NCBI RefSeq assembly: GCF_012516315.1
Contig: NZ_CP051185.1
Location: forward strand, 4,345,363 to 4,409,362
Source: Limnospira fusiformis SAG 85.79
GTDB lineage: Bacteria > Cyanobacteriota > Cyanobacteriia > Cyanobacteriales > Microcoleaceae
Length of the DNA stretch: 64,000 nt
Direction: 5' to 3'
The notes beneath the pieces are model-generated. The model was not told the DNA's origin, ran no database searches, and saw nothing but the letters and a program-made list of their open reading frames with translations. Positions within the stretch are counted from its first letter, which is position 1; each line of letters starts with the position of its first letter. Position numbers and translations under genes: made by a program. Shown here in pieces: positions 27,263-37,503 of the stretch.

Positions 27263-27590
27263 CGGGACTGGCCGGACTCGAACCGGCGACCTAGCGCTTC
27301 AGATTTGTGTGAGTTTCCCCACTCTCTGGACTATCCCTTCACCATAAGCACTCATAGAATGCTCTTAGGTGGTGGCCGTTATGTTCAAGAAGTCGTTTAA
27401 TCCAACTCCCAAAACCAGTCTCTGCACCTTCTCCAACCGTAGGGGTTAGAGCTTGGCTCAAGATTACCTTATTCATGGTTCACATAAACTTAGGCTTCCT
27501 TGAGTTTGACCACATTCACACAAGGGGTTTCCCCACATGGTGCCCGATTCTTCAGGAGGCGCTTGCTCTATCCATCTGAGCCACAGCCCC
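27263..27590 (-). tRNA. tRNA-Arg(CCU), interrupted by a group I intron
   Basis: Exons 27554-27590 and 27263-27299 on the minus strand form a complete cloverleaf. Acceptor GGGGCUG pairs with CAGUCCC (one G-U); D-arm GCUC/GAGC; anticodon stem AGCGC/GCGCU with loop CUCCUAA, anticodon CCU; T-arm GCCGG UUCGAGU CCGGC; discriminator G. CCA is not encoded. The 254-bp insertion after anticodon base 36 would make the tRNA useless unless removed. It reads AGG codons. Confidence 0.93.
27300..27553 (-). ncRNA. Group I intron (probably subgroup IC3) in tRNA-Arg(CCU)
   Basis: 254 nt with group I hallmarks. P1 forms from exon CCU with intron GA-AGAA-UC-GGG, placing the required U-G wobble at the 5' splice site, and the last intron base is G. 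The conserved core is recognisable: ACTCAAGGAAGCCTAAG, AATCTTGAGCCAAGCTC, then GGTGCAGAGACT (P7/J region) and AGGGATAGTCCA near the 3' end. No open frame for a homing enzyme is present, so this is a small self-splicing type as in the tRNA introns of other cyanobacteria. Confidence 0.88.
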
Positions 27591-27881
27591 AGTCATTTAC
27601 TCTATGGTAACAGATTCTTGTGCTTATATGTTGATTTTTTAGACAATTTTAAAAAATTTGCCCGCCAAGTTAGCCCCAAGGGGTTGACAAAAGCCGGGGA
27701 TTTCTGGTATTATATTGACATACTCTTACATAATTGGATATTTGCCAAAATAAAAAAACTGTCAATATTCCCATTATTTTATAATAGTAGCATGAGTCTC
27801 CCCAAAAAGCTACCCCCTCCCCCAAAAAATGATTTTTTTTTAACATTGCTTAATTTTTTGTTACAAAACTTAACATAACTA

Positions 27882-29513
<1,632 letters not shown>

Positions 29514-29517
<4 letters not shown>

Positions 29518-30326
29518 ATACCAGAACCGTCTAAAAATTCTTGGATGGCTCTGTTTTTAATCTGACAGCTAGAGCGCGTACCTTCAGAGGTAGTTAAGGT
29601 TTGATATTGTCCGTTATAGGTGCGGAAACCTGCTCCTACAGGGACTTTTTCCACCAACGCCACCCGTTCTTGCTGTAGGGATTCCATTTGCTGCTCTAGG
29701 GTTTCAATGCGATCTAGCAGAGTCCGAATGACTACGGCTTCTGAGTCAGGTAAACTGCCATGTTCAAGGGGGTTAACTTTGACACCGGAGCGGTAAACAA
29801 TGCGACCAGGAACCCCTACTACTGTGCAGTTAGAGGGAACATCCCGCAAGACTACGGAACCCGCACCAATGCGAACATTATTACCAATTTGGAGATTACC
29901 GAGAACTTTGGCTCCGGCTCCGACGACTACATTTTCCCCTAGGGTGGGGTGACGTTTACCGCTTTCTTTACCTGTACCGCCGAGGGTTACGCCTTGGTAA
30001 ATTAAGCAGAAGTCTCCGACAATGGCTGTTTCTCCAATGACTACACCCATACCATGATCGATGAAGACACCTTGACCTATGGTAGCCCCTGGGTGGATTT
30101 CAATGCCTGTAATAAATCGGGACAGGTGAGATATCAGACGGGGAATTAGGGGTAAACCGATACAGTACAACCAGTGAGCGAGACGGTGAAATAGCAACGC
30201 TTGCAGACCGGGGTAGCAGAACATGACTTCTAGCCAGTTCCGAGCGGCAGGGTCGCGATCGAAGATAATGCGAAAGTCGGCTCGAAGGGTCTTTAGCACA
30301 ATCAATAACCAGTTTCTGTTAAACAA
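29514..30326 (-). CDS. cysE: Serine O-acetyltransferase
   Basis: CysE makes O-acetylserine from serine and acetyl-CoA, the first committed step of cysteine synthesis. The left-handed beta-helix hexapeptides run through [23 protein letters not shown]-type repeats, with catalytic His in DHG and [15 protein letters not shown] is the acetyl-CoA loop. The C-terminus is extended by about 60 residues with a coiled-coil segment ([15 protein letters not shown]). The start may be the GTG at 30299 ([13 protein letters not shown]), where homologues usually begin; neither start has a good ribosome site. It overlaps the previous gene's stop by 4 bp. Confidence 0.93.
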
Positions 30327-30403
30327 ATTACTTATCTATGTTAACGGATGAGGGGCTAATACAAAAGTTTAAATGTCAGGATGTGATCAATTTTACCAGA
30401 AAG

Positions 30404-30703
30404 TTAGAATTTGGTAGATGGACACATACAGTAGTATAGGTTCATTATCGCCTCAAACGCCCAATGGTCGGGGGATACATCAGAAAAGGGAATTGGTAGC
30501 AGGTCAAAGCGTTTGGTAGCACAAGCATTTCTCAATGTGGCTTGGTCAATTTGAGCGATCGCTTTTGGTTGGTCCACTACAACAGGATTAACTGAACTGA
30601 GGGACTCACGGCTATTGTCGGTGGTTTCGGTGGTTTGGGCGGAAACGGGGGCGATCGCAGTTATTATCAATAAGCTGAGGGGGATTAACTCTTGTGCTTT
30701 CAT
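30404..30703 (-). pseudogene. Exported protein truncated inside an S-layer-homology domain
   Basis: A 99-residue frame. It starts with a signal-peptide-like segment (LIPLSLLIITAIAPVSAQ) and a variable linker. It then enters the opening of an SLH domain (FSDVSPDHWAFEAIMNLYY) and stops after a few unrelated residues. SLH-porin type proteins are normally 500 residues or more, so this looks like the 5' stub of such a gene. It could still be expressed as a short secreted peptide. Confidence 0.6.
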
Positions 30704-30722
30704 CGGAAAATTTAAGCTCTCA

Positions 30723-31358
30723 TTATGGGGCTATCTTCTTTAGTATAGCTGTTTTGATTCGGTTTATGGGGTGGTGAGTCTGCTTTCTGGTACGTTTAAG
30801 GATATGGTAGCTGTAGCCACCTGTATAGAGCAGGTTAACCAATAGGATTAGGGTTTGACCTAGGGGCGATCGCACTTGGAAAAATACTGTATAGCTTGCC
30901 CATAATACTAACAGCAATTCCATTAGGGACACTAGGGAGCCATAATGTCGGGGGTCCCAGTAGGAAATTGGGCTGATAAAACGGTAGTTACTGAGCGGGA
31001 AAAAATGGCGATGGGCATCATCGTTATGAACTGGCAAATCTAATAAGTTATGCCAAATTATACTTATACACAAAACTTGAGCTATCAACCATCCCAACTT
31101 AAAGGCGATCGCCCAGGCTAAAATCGCCAAGGGGATAGAATGAAAAATAGCCACAATCCTTTGTATATGCTGAGAGTTATAAGCATCTGACCAGATTTGA
31201 GATTCTGGCATTTTGGCGATAAATTTTGCCCAACCGTAGAATACAAAGATGGGAATATCTGGTAAAATACCTCCTAAAACAATGAATAAATTAGCATCGG
31301 GTTGGCTGGAATTTGCCAATAAAGCCAGATTAATAATTGCGTGACTGGGGGTATTCAT
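30723..31358 (-). CDS. Membrane-bound YdjM/DUF457-like putative metal-dependent hydrolase
   Basis: A 211-residue multi-span membrane protein. It begins MNTPSHAIINLALL, and has several His/Asp positions facing the membrane surface (ILPDIP, FHSIPLA, DLPVHNDDAHRHFFPLS, YWDPRHYG). This pattern matches membrane proteins of the YdjM (LexA-binding, predicted metal-dependent hydrolase) type, whose substrate is unknown. About five hydrophobic helices are visible. It follows a 68-residue gene by 14 bp on the same strand. Confidence 0.65.
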   Translation of the reverse strand: MNTPSHAIINLALLANSSQPDANLFIVLGGILPDIPIFVFYGWAKFIAKMPESQIWSDAYNSQHIQRIVAIFHSIPLAILAWAIAFKLGWLIAQVLCISIIWHNLLDLPVHNDDAHRHFFPLSNYRFISPISYWDPRHYGSLVSLMELLLVLWASYTVFFQVRSPLGQTLILLVNLLYTGGYSYHILKRTRKQTHHPINRIKTAILKKIAP

Positions 31359-31372
31359 AACTAAAATTAATT

Positions 31373-31579
31373 TTAGGGAATCAGAGTCAGGCGACCATTT
31401 TGCACATAATCAAAAATGCGATTAATTTGATGGCGTTCTAAATCATTAATCTGAGTGTCTGACAAGATAATTGAGATTAATCCCAGATATTGGAGATAGG
31501 TCAGTTTCCCAGAAGTTAAGATTTGATTAATTAGTTGAGTAGGCGTTGTGGTTGAGTTTTGCTGATTATTCCAAGGCAT
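31373..31579 (-). CDS. Small conserved cyanobacterial protein, unknown function
   Basis: A 68-residue soluble protein. After a polar N-terminus comes a helical domain: QLINQILTSGKLTYLQYLGL, ILSDTQINDLERHQINRIFDY and VQNGRLTLI. I recall similar short proteins in many cyanobacteria, without an assigned role. It lies 14 bp upstream of the YdjM-like gene and is probably co-transcribed with it. Confidence 0.65.
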   Translation of the reverse strand: MPWNNQQNSTTTPTQLINQILTSGKLTYLQYLGLISIILSDTQINDLERHQINRIFDYVQNGRLTLIP

Positions 31580-31895
31580 AGTTTGGGCTTATTTACGGTT
31601 GAGTTAGGGATGGATAATTAATTTAGTCTGCCATTATCAATACTACCGGATTTTCCTGTCAATCATCAATTCCCACCATGCTTGTGGGTAAGGTTGGGGA
31701 GAACCAATAAGTATAATTAACTATTGCCCATGGCTATGAAAGCGGTAAGTGAGAATGAAGTTGGAGTTTTGTAAAGTTATGTTAAGGTGTGTTGCAATAC
31801 GTCACAAGTCTGAACAGAAACCTCCCCCTAGGCTGCAAGTTCGTGTTAGGATTTTGGCTTAGTAACTGACGAGATAAATTTTTGGGAGAAGACCT
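31580..31895. other. 316-bp divergent intergenic region upstream of chlP
   Basis: No open frame or RNA gene recognised. It must hold the promoters for chlP (rightward) and for the small-protein pair (leftward). I could not place a convincing -35/-10 pair. A GGGAGAAGACC just before the chlP TTG is the likely ribosome site. Confidence 0.5.
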
Positions 31896-33116
31896 TTGAC
31901 TCTACGGGTTGCTGTTGTCGGATCTGGTCCTGCGGGTTCATCCGCAGCCGAAACGCTAGTAAAAGCTGGAATTGAAACCTATTTATTCGAGCGCAAACTG
32001 GATAACGCCAAACCCTGTGGTGGTGCTATTCCTCTGTGTATGGTAAGTGAATTCGACCTGCCACCCGAAATCATTGATCGGCGGGTCAGAAAAATGAAAA
32101 TGATTTCCCCCTCTAACCGTGAGGTGGATATCAATTTAGAAAATGAAAACGAATATATCGGAATGTGTCGTCGGGAGGTCCTCGACGGTTTCATGCGTGA
32201 CCGTGCTGCTTCGTTGGGTGCTAACCTAATCAACGGTACTGTTCACAAATTAGAAATCCCCGCCAGCAGTGGCGAACCTTACACGATCCACTACAATGAT
32301 CATTCTAGTGGTGATGCGGTAGGAACTGCCAAAACCCTGAAAGTAGATCTCGTCATTGGTGCTGATGGAGCTAACTCCCGTGTAGCCAAGGCTATTGACG
32401 CTGGGGATTATAATTATGCGATCGCCTTCCAAGAGCGGATTCGCATCCCGGCTGATAAAATGGCTTATTACGAAGATCGGGCGGAAATGTATGTAGGGAA
32501 TGATGTTTCCCCGGACTTTTACGCTTGGGTGTTCCCGAAATATGATCACGTGGCGGTAGGAACCGGAACCATGAAGGTTAACCAAGCCATGATCAAAAAG
32601 CTGCAAGCTGGAATCCGTGCCCGCGCAGCCCATCGGATTGAAGGTGGTAAAATCATTAAAGTGGAAGCTCACCCAATTCCAGAACATCCCCGTCCTCGTC
32701 GGGTTGTGGGAAGGGTAGCCCTGGTGGGAGATGCAGCCGGAACCGTAACTAAGTCTTCTGGTGAAGGTATCTATTTTGCGGCTAAGTCTGGTCGTATGTG
32801 TGCTGAAACCATTGTGGAAACTTCCAACGCCGGTCAGCGTATCCCCACTGAAGATGATTTGAAACTGTATCTGAAACGCTGGGATAAACAGTATGGCATG
32901 ACCTACCTAGTGCTGGATGTCCTGCAACGGGTATTCTACCGTTCTGATGCAAGTCGGGAAGCATTTGTAGAAATGTGTTCTGATCTCGATGTACAACGGA
33001 TGACGTTTGACAGCTATCTGTATAAGACAGTTGTTCCGGCTAACCCGTTAGTACAAATGAAGATCACAGCCAAAACTGTGGGTAGTCTGCTACGCGGTCA
33101 CGCCCTAGCGCCCTAG
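31896..33116 (+). CDS. chlP: Geranylgeranyl reductase
   Basis: ChlP reduces the geranylgeranyl chain to phytyl for chlorophyll a, tocopherol and phylloquinone; it uses NADPH and FAD. The N-terminal dinucleotide motif VVGSGPAGSSAAETL and the later GDAAGTVTKSSGEGIYFA are typical. CGGAIPLCMVSEF and DFYAWVFPKYDHVAVG are family blocks. The start is TTG at 31896, preceded by GGGAGAAGA. Its length (406 aa) is normal. The product supplies phytyl for tocopherol, so it is functionally linked to the tocopherol cyclase gene 3 kb away. Confidence 0.95.
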   Translation: MTLRVAVVGSGPAGSSAAETLVKAGIETYLFERKLDNAKPCGGAIPLCMVSEFDLPPEIIDRRVRKMKMISPSNREVDINLENENEYIGMCRREVLDGFMRDRAASLGANLINGTVHKLEIPASSGEPYTIHYNDHSSGDAVGTAKTLKVDLVIGADGANSRVAKAIDAGDYNYAIAFQERIRIPADKMAYYEDRAEMYVGNDVSPDFYAWVFPKYDHVAVGTGTMKVNQAMIKKLQAGIRARAAHRIEGGKIIKVEAHPIPEHPRPRRVVGRVALVGDAAGTVTKSSGEGIYFAAKSGRMCAETIVETSNAGQRIPTEDDLKLYLKRWDKQYGMTYLVLDVLQRVFYRSDASREAFVEMCSDLDVQRMTFDSYLYKTVVPANPLVQMKITAKTVGSLLRGHALAP

Positions 33117-33146
33117 CGCCCTAACCTAGTTTAACCGAAAGTTACC

Positions 33147-33182
33147 GCCCCGCTCTCATCTCAAGAGACGGGGCTATCTTTT
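33147..33182 (+). terminator. Rho-independent terminator after chlP
   Basis: GCCCCG(C)TCTC, a short ATCTCAA loop, GAGACGGGGC, then ATCTTTTAG: a 10-bp stem with one bulge, starting about 30 bp after the chlP stop. Confidence 0.8.
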
Positions 33183-33267
33183 AGTTAAATATCTGACCAG
33201 CTATGGGCGGGTCAGGGGGGGTTATAAAGAATCTGTAATATAAAGGCGATCGCAGAACCCGCGGCTA

Positions 33268-34524
33268 TTAGGTTATTGGTGAAAAATCAATGAAATCTAA
33301 CAGGTGATGAGCTAATTGTAACTTAGTGCATCCGCTGATGTTCTGTTTTCTGCCATGGCGCGCGAGTAAGATAGCTTGGTTGGTGTCGCTACCAAAACCC
33401 GCCCCAGGTTGGTCAATGGGGTTAGCAACGATCGCATCTAAGTTTTTGCGCTGCAATTTTTCCCAAGCGGGGGCTAAAATATCTCCAGTTTGCGCCGCAA
33501 AGCCAACTAACTGCTGGTCGGGGCGTTTTTTTTGTGCCAATTGAGCGACAATATCGGGTACTGTTTCCAAGTCTAGTTGTTGAGGAAGCGATCGCTTAGG
33601 TAACTTTTCCGGGTGATAAGCCGTAGGTCGGACATCAGCGACCGCCGCCGCCATAATAGTCAGGTTGGCTGCGGGAAATAATGATAACATTGCCTCGGAC
33701 ATTTGCTGGGCGGTAGTCACACTAACTAAGGTAACCTCTGATAGAGTCTCCACCATCTCCAGATTATTCATGGGACCATGTACCATTGTCACCCGTGCGC
33801 CTCGGTGGACTGCGGCTTGAGCGATCGCTATTCCCATTTTACCAGTAGCGGGATTACCAATAAACCGCACCGGGTCTAAATGTTCGCGAGTTCCCCCGGC
33901 GGAAATGAGGACTTGTTTATTAGCGAGATCTCGATTTCCTTGGGTATGGAGTAGGGAATAAATATGGGCTAATATTTGTTGAGGTTCTGCCATACGTCCG
34001 GCTGCTGACACCTCAACTGATTGGCTGTCGGTATTATTAGGGGTATCGCAGGCGAGAATACCAGGAATGGGAGTAATGCTGTGAAAGCGACTATCTGTTA
34101 AAAGTAGTTGCCAATTTCGCGCCACCGCTGGCTGTTTCCACATTTCCCGGTTCATAGCTGGAACCAACAAAATCGGACAGGTGGAAGCCAAAACCGTATT
34201 AGTGAGCAAGTTATCCGCCATTCCGGTGGCTAGTTTACTGAGGGTATTGGCGGTTAGGGGTGCAATGACGAAAATATCAGCCCATTGTGCCAACTGAATA
34301 TGAAGGGGGCGACCGTGGGTAGGCTGCCAAAAGTCGCGATCGCTATAACTGCGATCGCGCGATAAAGTAGCTAAAGTTAGGGGGGTAATAAATTGTTGAG
34401 CCGAGTCCGTGACGATAGTACGAACTTCCGCCCCCGATTTTGCCAAAGTGGAAACCACCTCACAAATTTTGTAGGCGGCTATTCCACCAGTTACCCCAAT
34501 TAAAATACGTCGCCGGTCGGACAT
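33268..34524 (-). CDS. coaBC: Phosphopantothenoylcysteine decarboxylase / phosphopantothenate-cysteine ligase
   Basis: Bifunctional CoaBC of coenzyme A synthesis, 418 residues. The N-terminal CoaC flavoprotein half has ILIGVTGGIAAYK, the substrate clamp PAMNREMW and the ADNLL region. The C-terminal CoaB half starts ISAGGTREHLDPVRFIGNPATGKMG and has AAAVADVRP and KLPKR. The catalytic Cys of CoaC is in PGILACDTPNN. It converges on chlP with the terminator between. Confidence 0.94.
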   Translation of the reverse strand: MSDRRRILIGVTGGIAAYKICEVVSTLAKSGAEVRTIVTDSAQQFITPLTLATLSRDRSYSDRDFWQPTHGRPLHIQLAQWADIFVIAPLTANTLSKLATGMADNLLTNTVLASTCPILLVPAMNREMWKQPAVARNWQLLLTDSRFHSITPIPGILACDTPNNTDSQSVEVSAAGRMAEPQQILAHIYSLLHTQGNRDLANKQVLISAGGTREHLDPVRFIGNPATGKMGIAIAQAAVHRGARVTMVHGPMNNLEMVETLSEVTLVSVTTAQQMSEAMLSLFPAANLTIMAAAVADVRPTAYHPEKLPKRSLPQQLDLETVPDIVAQLAQKKRPDQQLVGFAAQTGDILAPAWEKLQRKNLDAIVANPIDQPGAGFGSDTNQAILLARHGRKQNISGCTKLQLAHHLLDFIDFSPIT

Positions 34525-34562
34525 AAAAGCTAATAGCTGTATTAGTGATATTTGGTAGGCGC

Positions 34563-34609
34563 AGAAACCGGGTTTCTCACTAACCGATTTTTCCAGAAAC
34601 CCGGTTTCT
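34563..34609. repeat. Pair of AGAAACCCGGTTTCT-type palindromes
   Basis: Two 15-bp palindromes (34563-34577 and 34595-34609) between the DUF2555-like gene and coaBC. They equal the pair at 24426-24473 and belong to a dispersed family that also appears in degenerate form around 10.7-10.95 kb. Confidence 0.7.
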
Positions 34610-34659
34610 ATATACTCCCACCCTGGGGAAATTGTGGTTTTGGGGTATCCTAGAATTCT

Positions 34660-34866
34660 TTAGGCTTCGTCATAGGCTTCTAAATCCAATAAGTGAATAT
34701 AAGGTTCAACCAATTCTGGACGCTGGAAAGCGATCGCTCTGAGTAAATGCCAATCCTGCAATCCCTCAAATGCGTTGCTGTAATTATCCACTTCCAAGCG
34801 GGAAGCTAACTGAGCCACATCATCTGCTGTCAATGCGGAAATCTTGGGCGAAGATTGAGTCAACAT
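34660..34866 (-). CDS. DUF2555-like small cyanobacterial protein
   Basis: A 68-residue protein. ISALTADDVAQLASRLEVD, LQDWHLLRAIAFQRPELVEPY and HLLDLEAYDEA match what I remember of DUF2555, found across cyanobacteria, function unknown. The ATG at 34866 is preferred: the conserved part begins there. The frame stays open to 34938, but those codons overlap the tail of the tnpB relic. Confidence 0.75.
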   Translation of the reverse strand: MLTQSSPKISALTADDVAQLASRLEVDNYSNAFEGLQDWHLLRAIAFQRPELVEPYIHLLDLEAYDEA

Positions 34867-34891
34867 TTCCATCTCGCAATACCTGATACAT

Positions 34892-35288
34892 TTACGCGAC
34901 ATTTTTCCGGTTGTTCCCGGACAATGCGACGATAGCACTATTACCCGTTAAGATAACAGAGGCGGTATCCCGCACAGCTTTTAGAAAGATTCCAAAAGCA
35001 CCGTTTCAGTCCCGTGGTAGAGTGAACCCGCACTCAGGACATCGGAACACTTTTGAGCCACCTAGCTGGGAATGGACATGACCACAGTGAGTACAGGTTT
35101 TGCTGGTGTATTCTTCGGTCACATCTACAACTGTGGTTCCAGTTATTTCCGCTTGATGTCTCAGGGTTAGTTTGAATCGATAATGCGCTCATTTCAGCAT
35201 GGCGCGGGCAGTCTTAGACCTGATTAGACGCTTCACCTTGGCAACCATATTGGAAGTCTCGAAGGTGGGCAAAAAAATCCGGCTGTGT
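34892..35288 (-). pseudogene. tnpB: C-terminal relic of a tnpB gene with two in-frame stops
   Basis: Translated on the minus strand this reads as the C-terminal third of a TnpB: IFLPTFETSNMV, SKTARAMLK, then TGA where Trp is expected, AHYRFKLTLRHQAE. The zinc ribbon follows, TCTHCGH...FRCPECGF, then PRD, a second TGA, and NGAFGIFLKAVRD. The N-terminal two thirds are gone. The Cys motif spacing is normal, so decay is recent. It is of a different lineage from the intact tnpB at 25.9 kb. Confidence 0.88.
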
Positions 35289-35473
35289 TATGGGATGGCC
35301 AGGGATGCGACCCAATCAACCAAGGGGTTGAAGTCCTCACCGGGTAGTTATTTAGCCCATTTCAGCTATATTTCATACCCGAAGGTCTCGCACCATACTT
35401 AGTATTATACCGTATTGCCGTAAAATGTTAACCTAATTTGAGATTAAATCATGCTCTCTTTTATATTAAAGGG
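35289..35473. mobile_element. Flank of the decayed tnpB element
   Basis: Short region between the tnpB relic and the esterase gene. The segment 35402-35456 (TATTATACCG, TTGCCGTAAAATGTTAACC, GAGATTAAATCATGCTCTC) resembles 27130-27190 next to the intact tnpB element. It probably marks a shared type of element border. Confidence 0.45.
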
Positions 35474-36097
35474 TTAATGGTTGTTAGGCAGGGTTTTGAT
35501 CACAAAACTTTGTATTAACCCCAAAATATCGGGACAAATCTCGTGACCCATGTTGTACTCATGATATTCCACCGTTGCCCCTAATTTCTGGAAACTGTCC
35601 CGCGCCTGGTGAGCCGCTCCGAGGGGGACGACCATATCTTGTTTACCGTGAGCCATTAAAATCGGCGGTAGGGGGGTCTGTTGGGGTTCTGGTTTAAAGT
35701 GTAAGTAGCCACTGAGTACAATCAGACCAGCGAAACCCATTGTCCGTCCGACATCAAAAGTCATGGCTCCCCCCTGGGAAAAACCGCCTAAAATCGTGCG
35801 CTGTGGTGGTATTCCAGTAGTTTGGGCGATCGCGTTTAACCAATCAATTAGTTTTTCCCGGCTTTCCTCAATTCCCTCATATTCCTGAGTTTCTAAGGCG
35901 TACCAAGCGCGACCCCCCGGAACTTGTGGGTGAGGAAAGGGAGCTTCTGGGAACTCAAACCAATAATTCGGTAATCTCAACATGGGAGCCAAAAAGGTCA
36001 GATCCTCACAATTCGCACCCCAACCATGCAGGAATATGATTAAACCTTCGGGATTTTCCGGGTTTTCTGATTTGACTGTATATGAGTGTAACGACAT
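35474..36097 (-). CDS. Carboxylesterase / phospholipase-type alpha/beta hydrolase
   Basis: A 207-residue hydrolase of the esterase/LypA-like (abhydrolase_2) family. LIIFLHGWGANCEDL forms the oxyanion region. The nucleophile Ser is in GGFSQGGAMT (about residue 111); Asp is in HGKQDMVVP and His in GHEICPD. It probably hydrolyses short acyl or lysophospholipid esters; no signal peptide, so cytoplasmic. Length is standard for the family. Confidence 0.9.
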   Translation of the reverse strand: MSLHSYTVKSENPENPEGLIIFLHGWGANCEDLTFLAPMLRLPNYWFEFPEAPFPHPQVPGGRAWYALETQEYEGIEESREKLIDWLNAIAQTTGIPPQRTILGGFSQGGAMTFDVGRTMGFAGLIVLSGYLHFKPEPQQTPLPPILMAHGKQDMVVPLGAAHQARDSFQKLGATVEYHEYNMGHEICPDILGLIQSFVIKTLPNNH

Positions 36098-36399
36098 ATT
36101 TAATTCTGACCTGTTGGTTTACTTATCGCTATCCTACATGACTTATAAAAAACACTCAAGCCATGGGGATATTTATCACTTAAATAATATCTGATATAGC
36201 CAGATATTTCCAGGCATAGCCGGGCGAGCTATATAGTCTACATCCATTGACAATTTAAAAAGTATGTGGTAAATTTCCAGGCAGTCCTAAATTACTGATA
36301 AACATAGTGGCAGTTTAACCCCGCAGTGCCAAAATCTGGCATTGGTTGCTAATCATTGATTATCTCTACCATGATGATACACCTATTTTAATTGTCAAT
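36098..36399. other. 302-bp intergenic region upstream of the DUF262-HEPN pair
   Basis: AT-rich, no gene recognised. It contains an imperfect short repeat around ATATAGCCAGATATTTCC and GCATAGCCGGGCG (36190-36230). It should hold the divergent promoters for the esterase and for the DUF262 gene; I could not place them with confidence. Confidence 0.45.
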
Positions 36400-37500
36400 A
36401 TGTCGAATACAGAAGTTATTAATACCGCCAAAGTCGAGTCAGCCGAAAATCAGATTAGGGAAAACCAAAAGCGGATTGACTACAATACCCTTGAATATCC
36501 CATTGAGGTATTAGTGGATAAATATTTAACTGGAATTGATGAGGACACCAACGAAATATTTATACCTGACTACCAAAGAGAAATGGCTTGGGATGAGCAG
36601 CATCAGTCCAAATTTATTGAATCGATTTTTCTGGGTCTTCCAATTCCCTATATTTTCGTCGCTGATGTTTCCAAAGAAGAAGATGATCAAGATTACTCAC
36701 GGTTAGAAATTATAGATGGAACCCAGAGAATACGAACCTTAGCTAGATTTATCCATAATCAACTTAAACTTTGTGAACTCCAAAAGTTAACCGCATTAAA
36801 CGGGTTTCATTTTCGATATTTGTCTCCATCTCGTCAGCGACGATTTCTTAGAAATACTATTCGATTAATTAAATTAACTGAAGATGCTGATGAAGAAGTC
36901 CGCCGAGATTTGTTTGAACGGATTAACTCAGGAAGCATTGAACTTAACCAAATGGAAAAACGAAGAGGGAGTCAGCCAGGATTATTTTTAAACTTGATAG
37001 AAGAGTTATCAAAGGAGCCAAAATTTATCAGCTTATGTGCTTTTTCGGAAGCATCTATCAAGAAACGTGATCCTCAAGAGTATGTTTTGAGATTCTTTGC
37101 TTTTTTAGAAAAATATAAATCTTTTTCGGGAAAGATTCATGATTTTTTAGACGACTACTTAAAGGAGAAAAATGAACAATTAAAGCAACATCAAAATCCC
37201 ACAGCAGAATTAGAGCGTATGCGCTATGAATTTATGTCAATGCTATCGGTAATAGAAACATACTTTCCTGAGAGTTTGCGAACAGGTAAACATAAAATTA
37301 GACCTATAACTCGCATCAAATTTGAGTCTCTATGTGTAGGTGTGGCTTTGGCTTTGCGTGAGCAAAAAGATTTAGTTCTCAAGTCTACAGACTTCTTGAA
37401 ATCACAAGATTTTAATGAGTATACTAAAAGTGATGCTAGTAGTTCTGGTAATAAAGTTAGCCGTCGAATTGAGTATGTTCGTGACCAGGTTTTGGGTTAA
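36400..37500 (+). CDS. DUF262 domain protein (GmrSD/ParB-like N-terminal fold)
   Basis: A 366-residue protein of the DUF262 family, whose ParB/Srx-like fold binds nucleotides in GmrSD-type restriction enzymes and in other defence proteins. The core motifs are DYQREMAWDE, ESIFLGLPIPYIF and DGTQRIRTL (Asp106, Gln109, Arg110), the local form of the usual DGQQR. The DUF1524 HNH domain of full GmrSD is absent; the C-terminus is a plain helical region. I take ATG 36400; a TTG at 36346 is possible. The next gene starts 4 bp later, so they are translationally linked. Confidence 0.85.
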   Translation: MSNTEVINTAKVESAENQIRENQKRIDYNTLEYPIEVLVDKYLTGIDEDTNEIFIPDYQREMAWDEQHQSKFIESIFLGLPIPYIFVADVSKEEDDQDYSRLEIIDGTQRIRTLARFIHNQLKLCELQKLTALNGFHFRYLSPSRQRRFLRNTIRLIKLTEDADEEVRRDLFERINSGSIELNQMEKRRGSQPGLFLNLIEELSKEPKFISLCAFSEASIKKRDPQEYVLRFFAFLEKYKSFSGKIHDFLDDYLKEKNEQLKQHQNPTAELERMRYEFMSMLSVIETYFPESLRTGKHKIRPITRIKFESLCVGVALALREQKDLVLKSTDFLKSQDFNEYTKSDASSSGNKVSRRIEYVRDQVLG

Positions 37501-37503
37501 TCT

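Noticed and set aside
27116-27400. Plus-strand open frame over the tRNA-Arg/intron region
   Set aside because: It covers the antisense of a structured tRNA and intron; no ribosome site and no family resemblance.
35199-35402. Plus-strand 67-residue open frame
   Set aside because: It is antisense to the tnpB relic, which explains the codon pattern fully.
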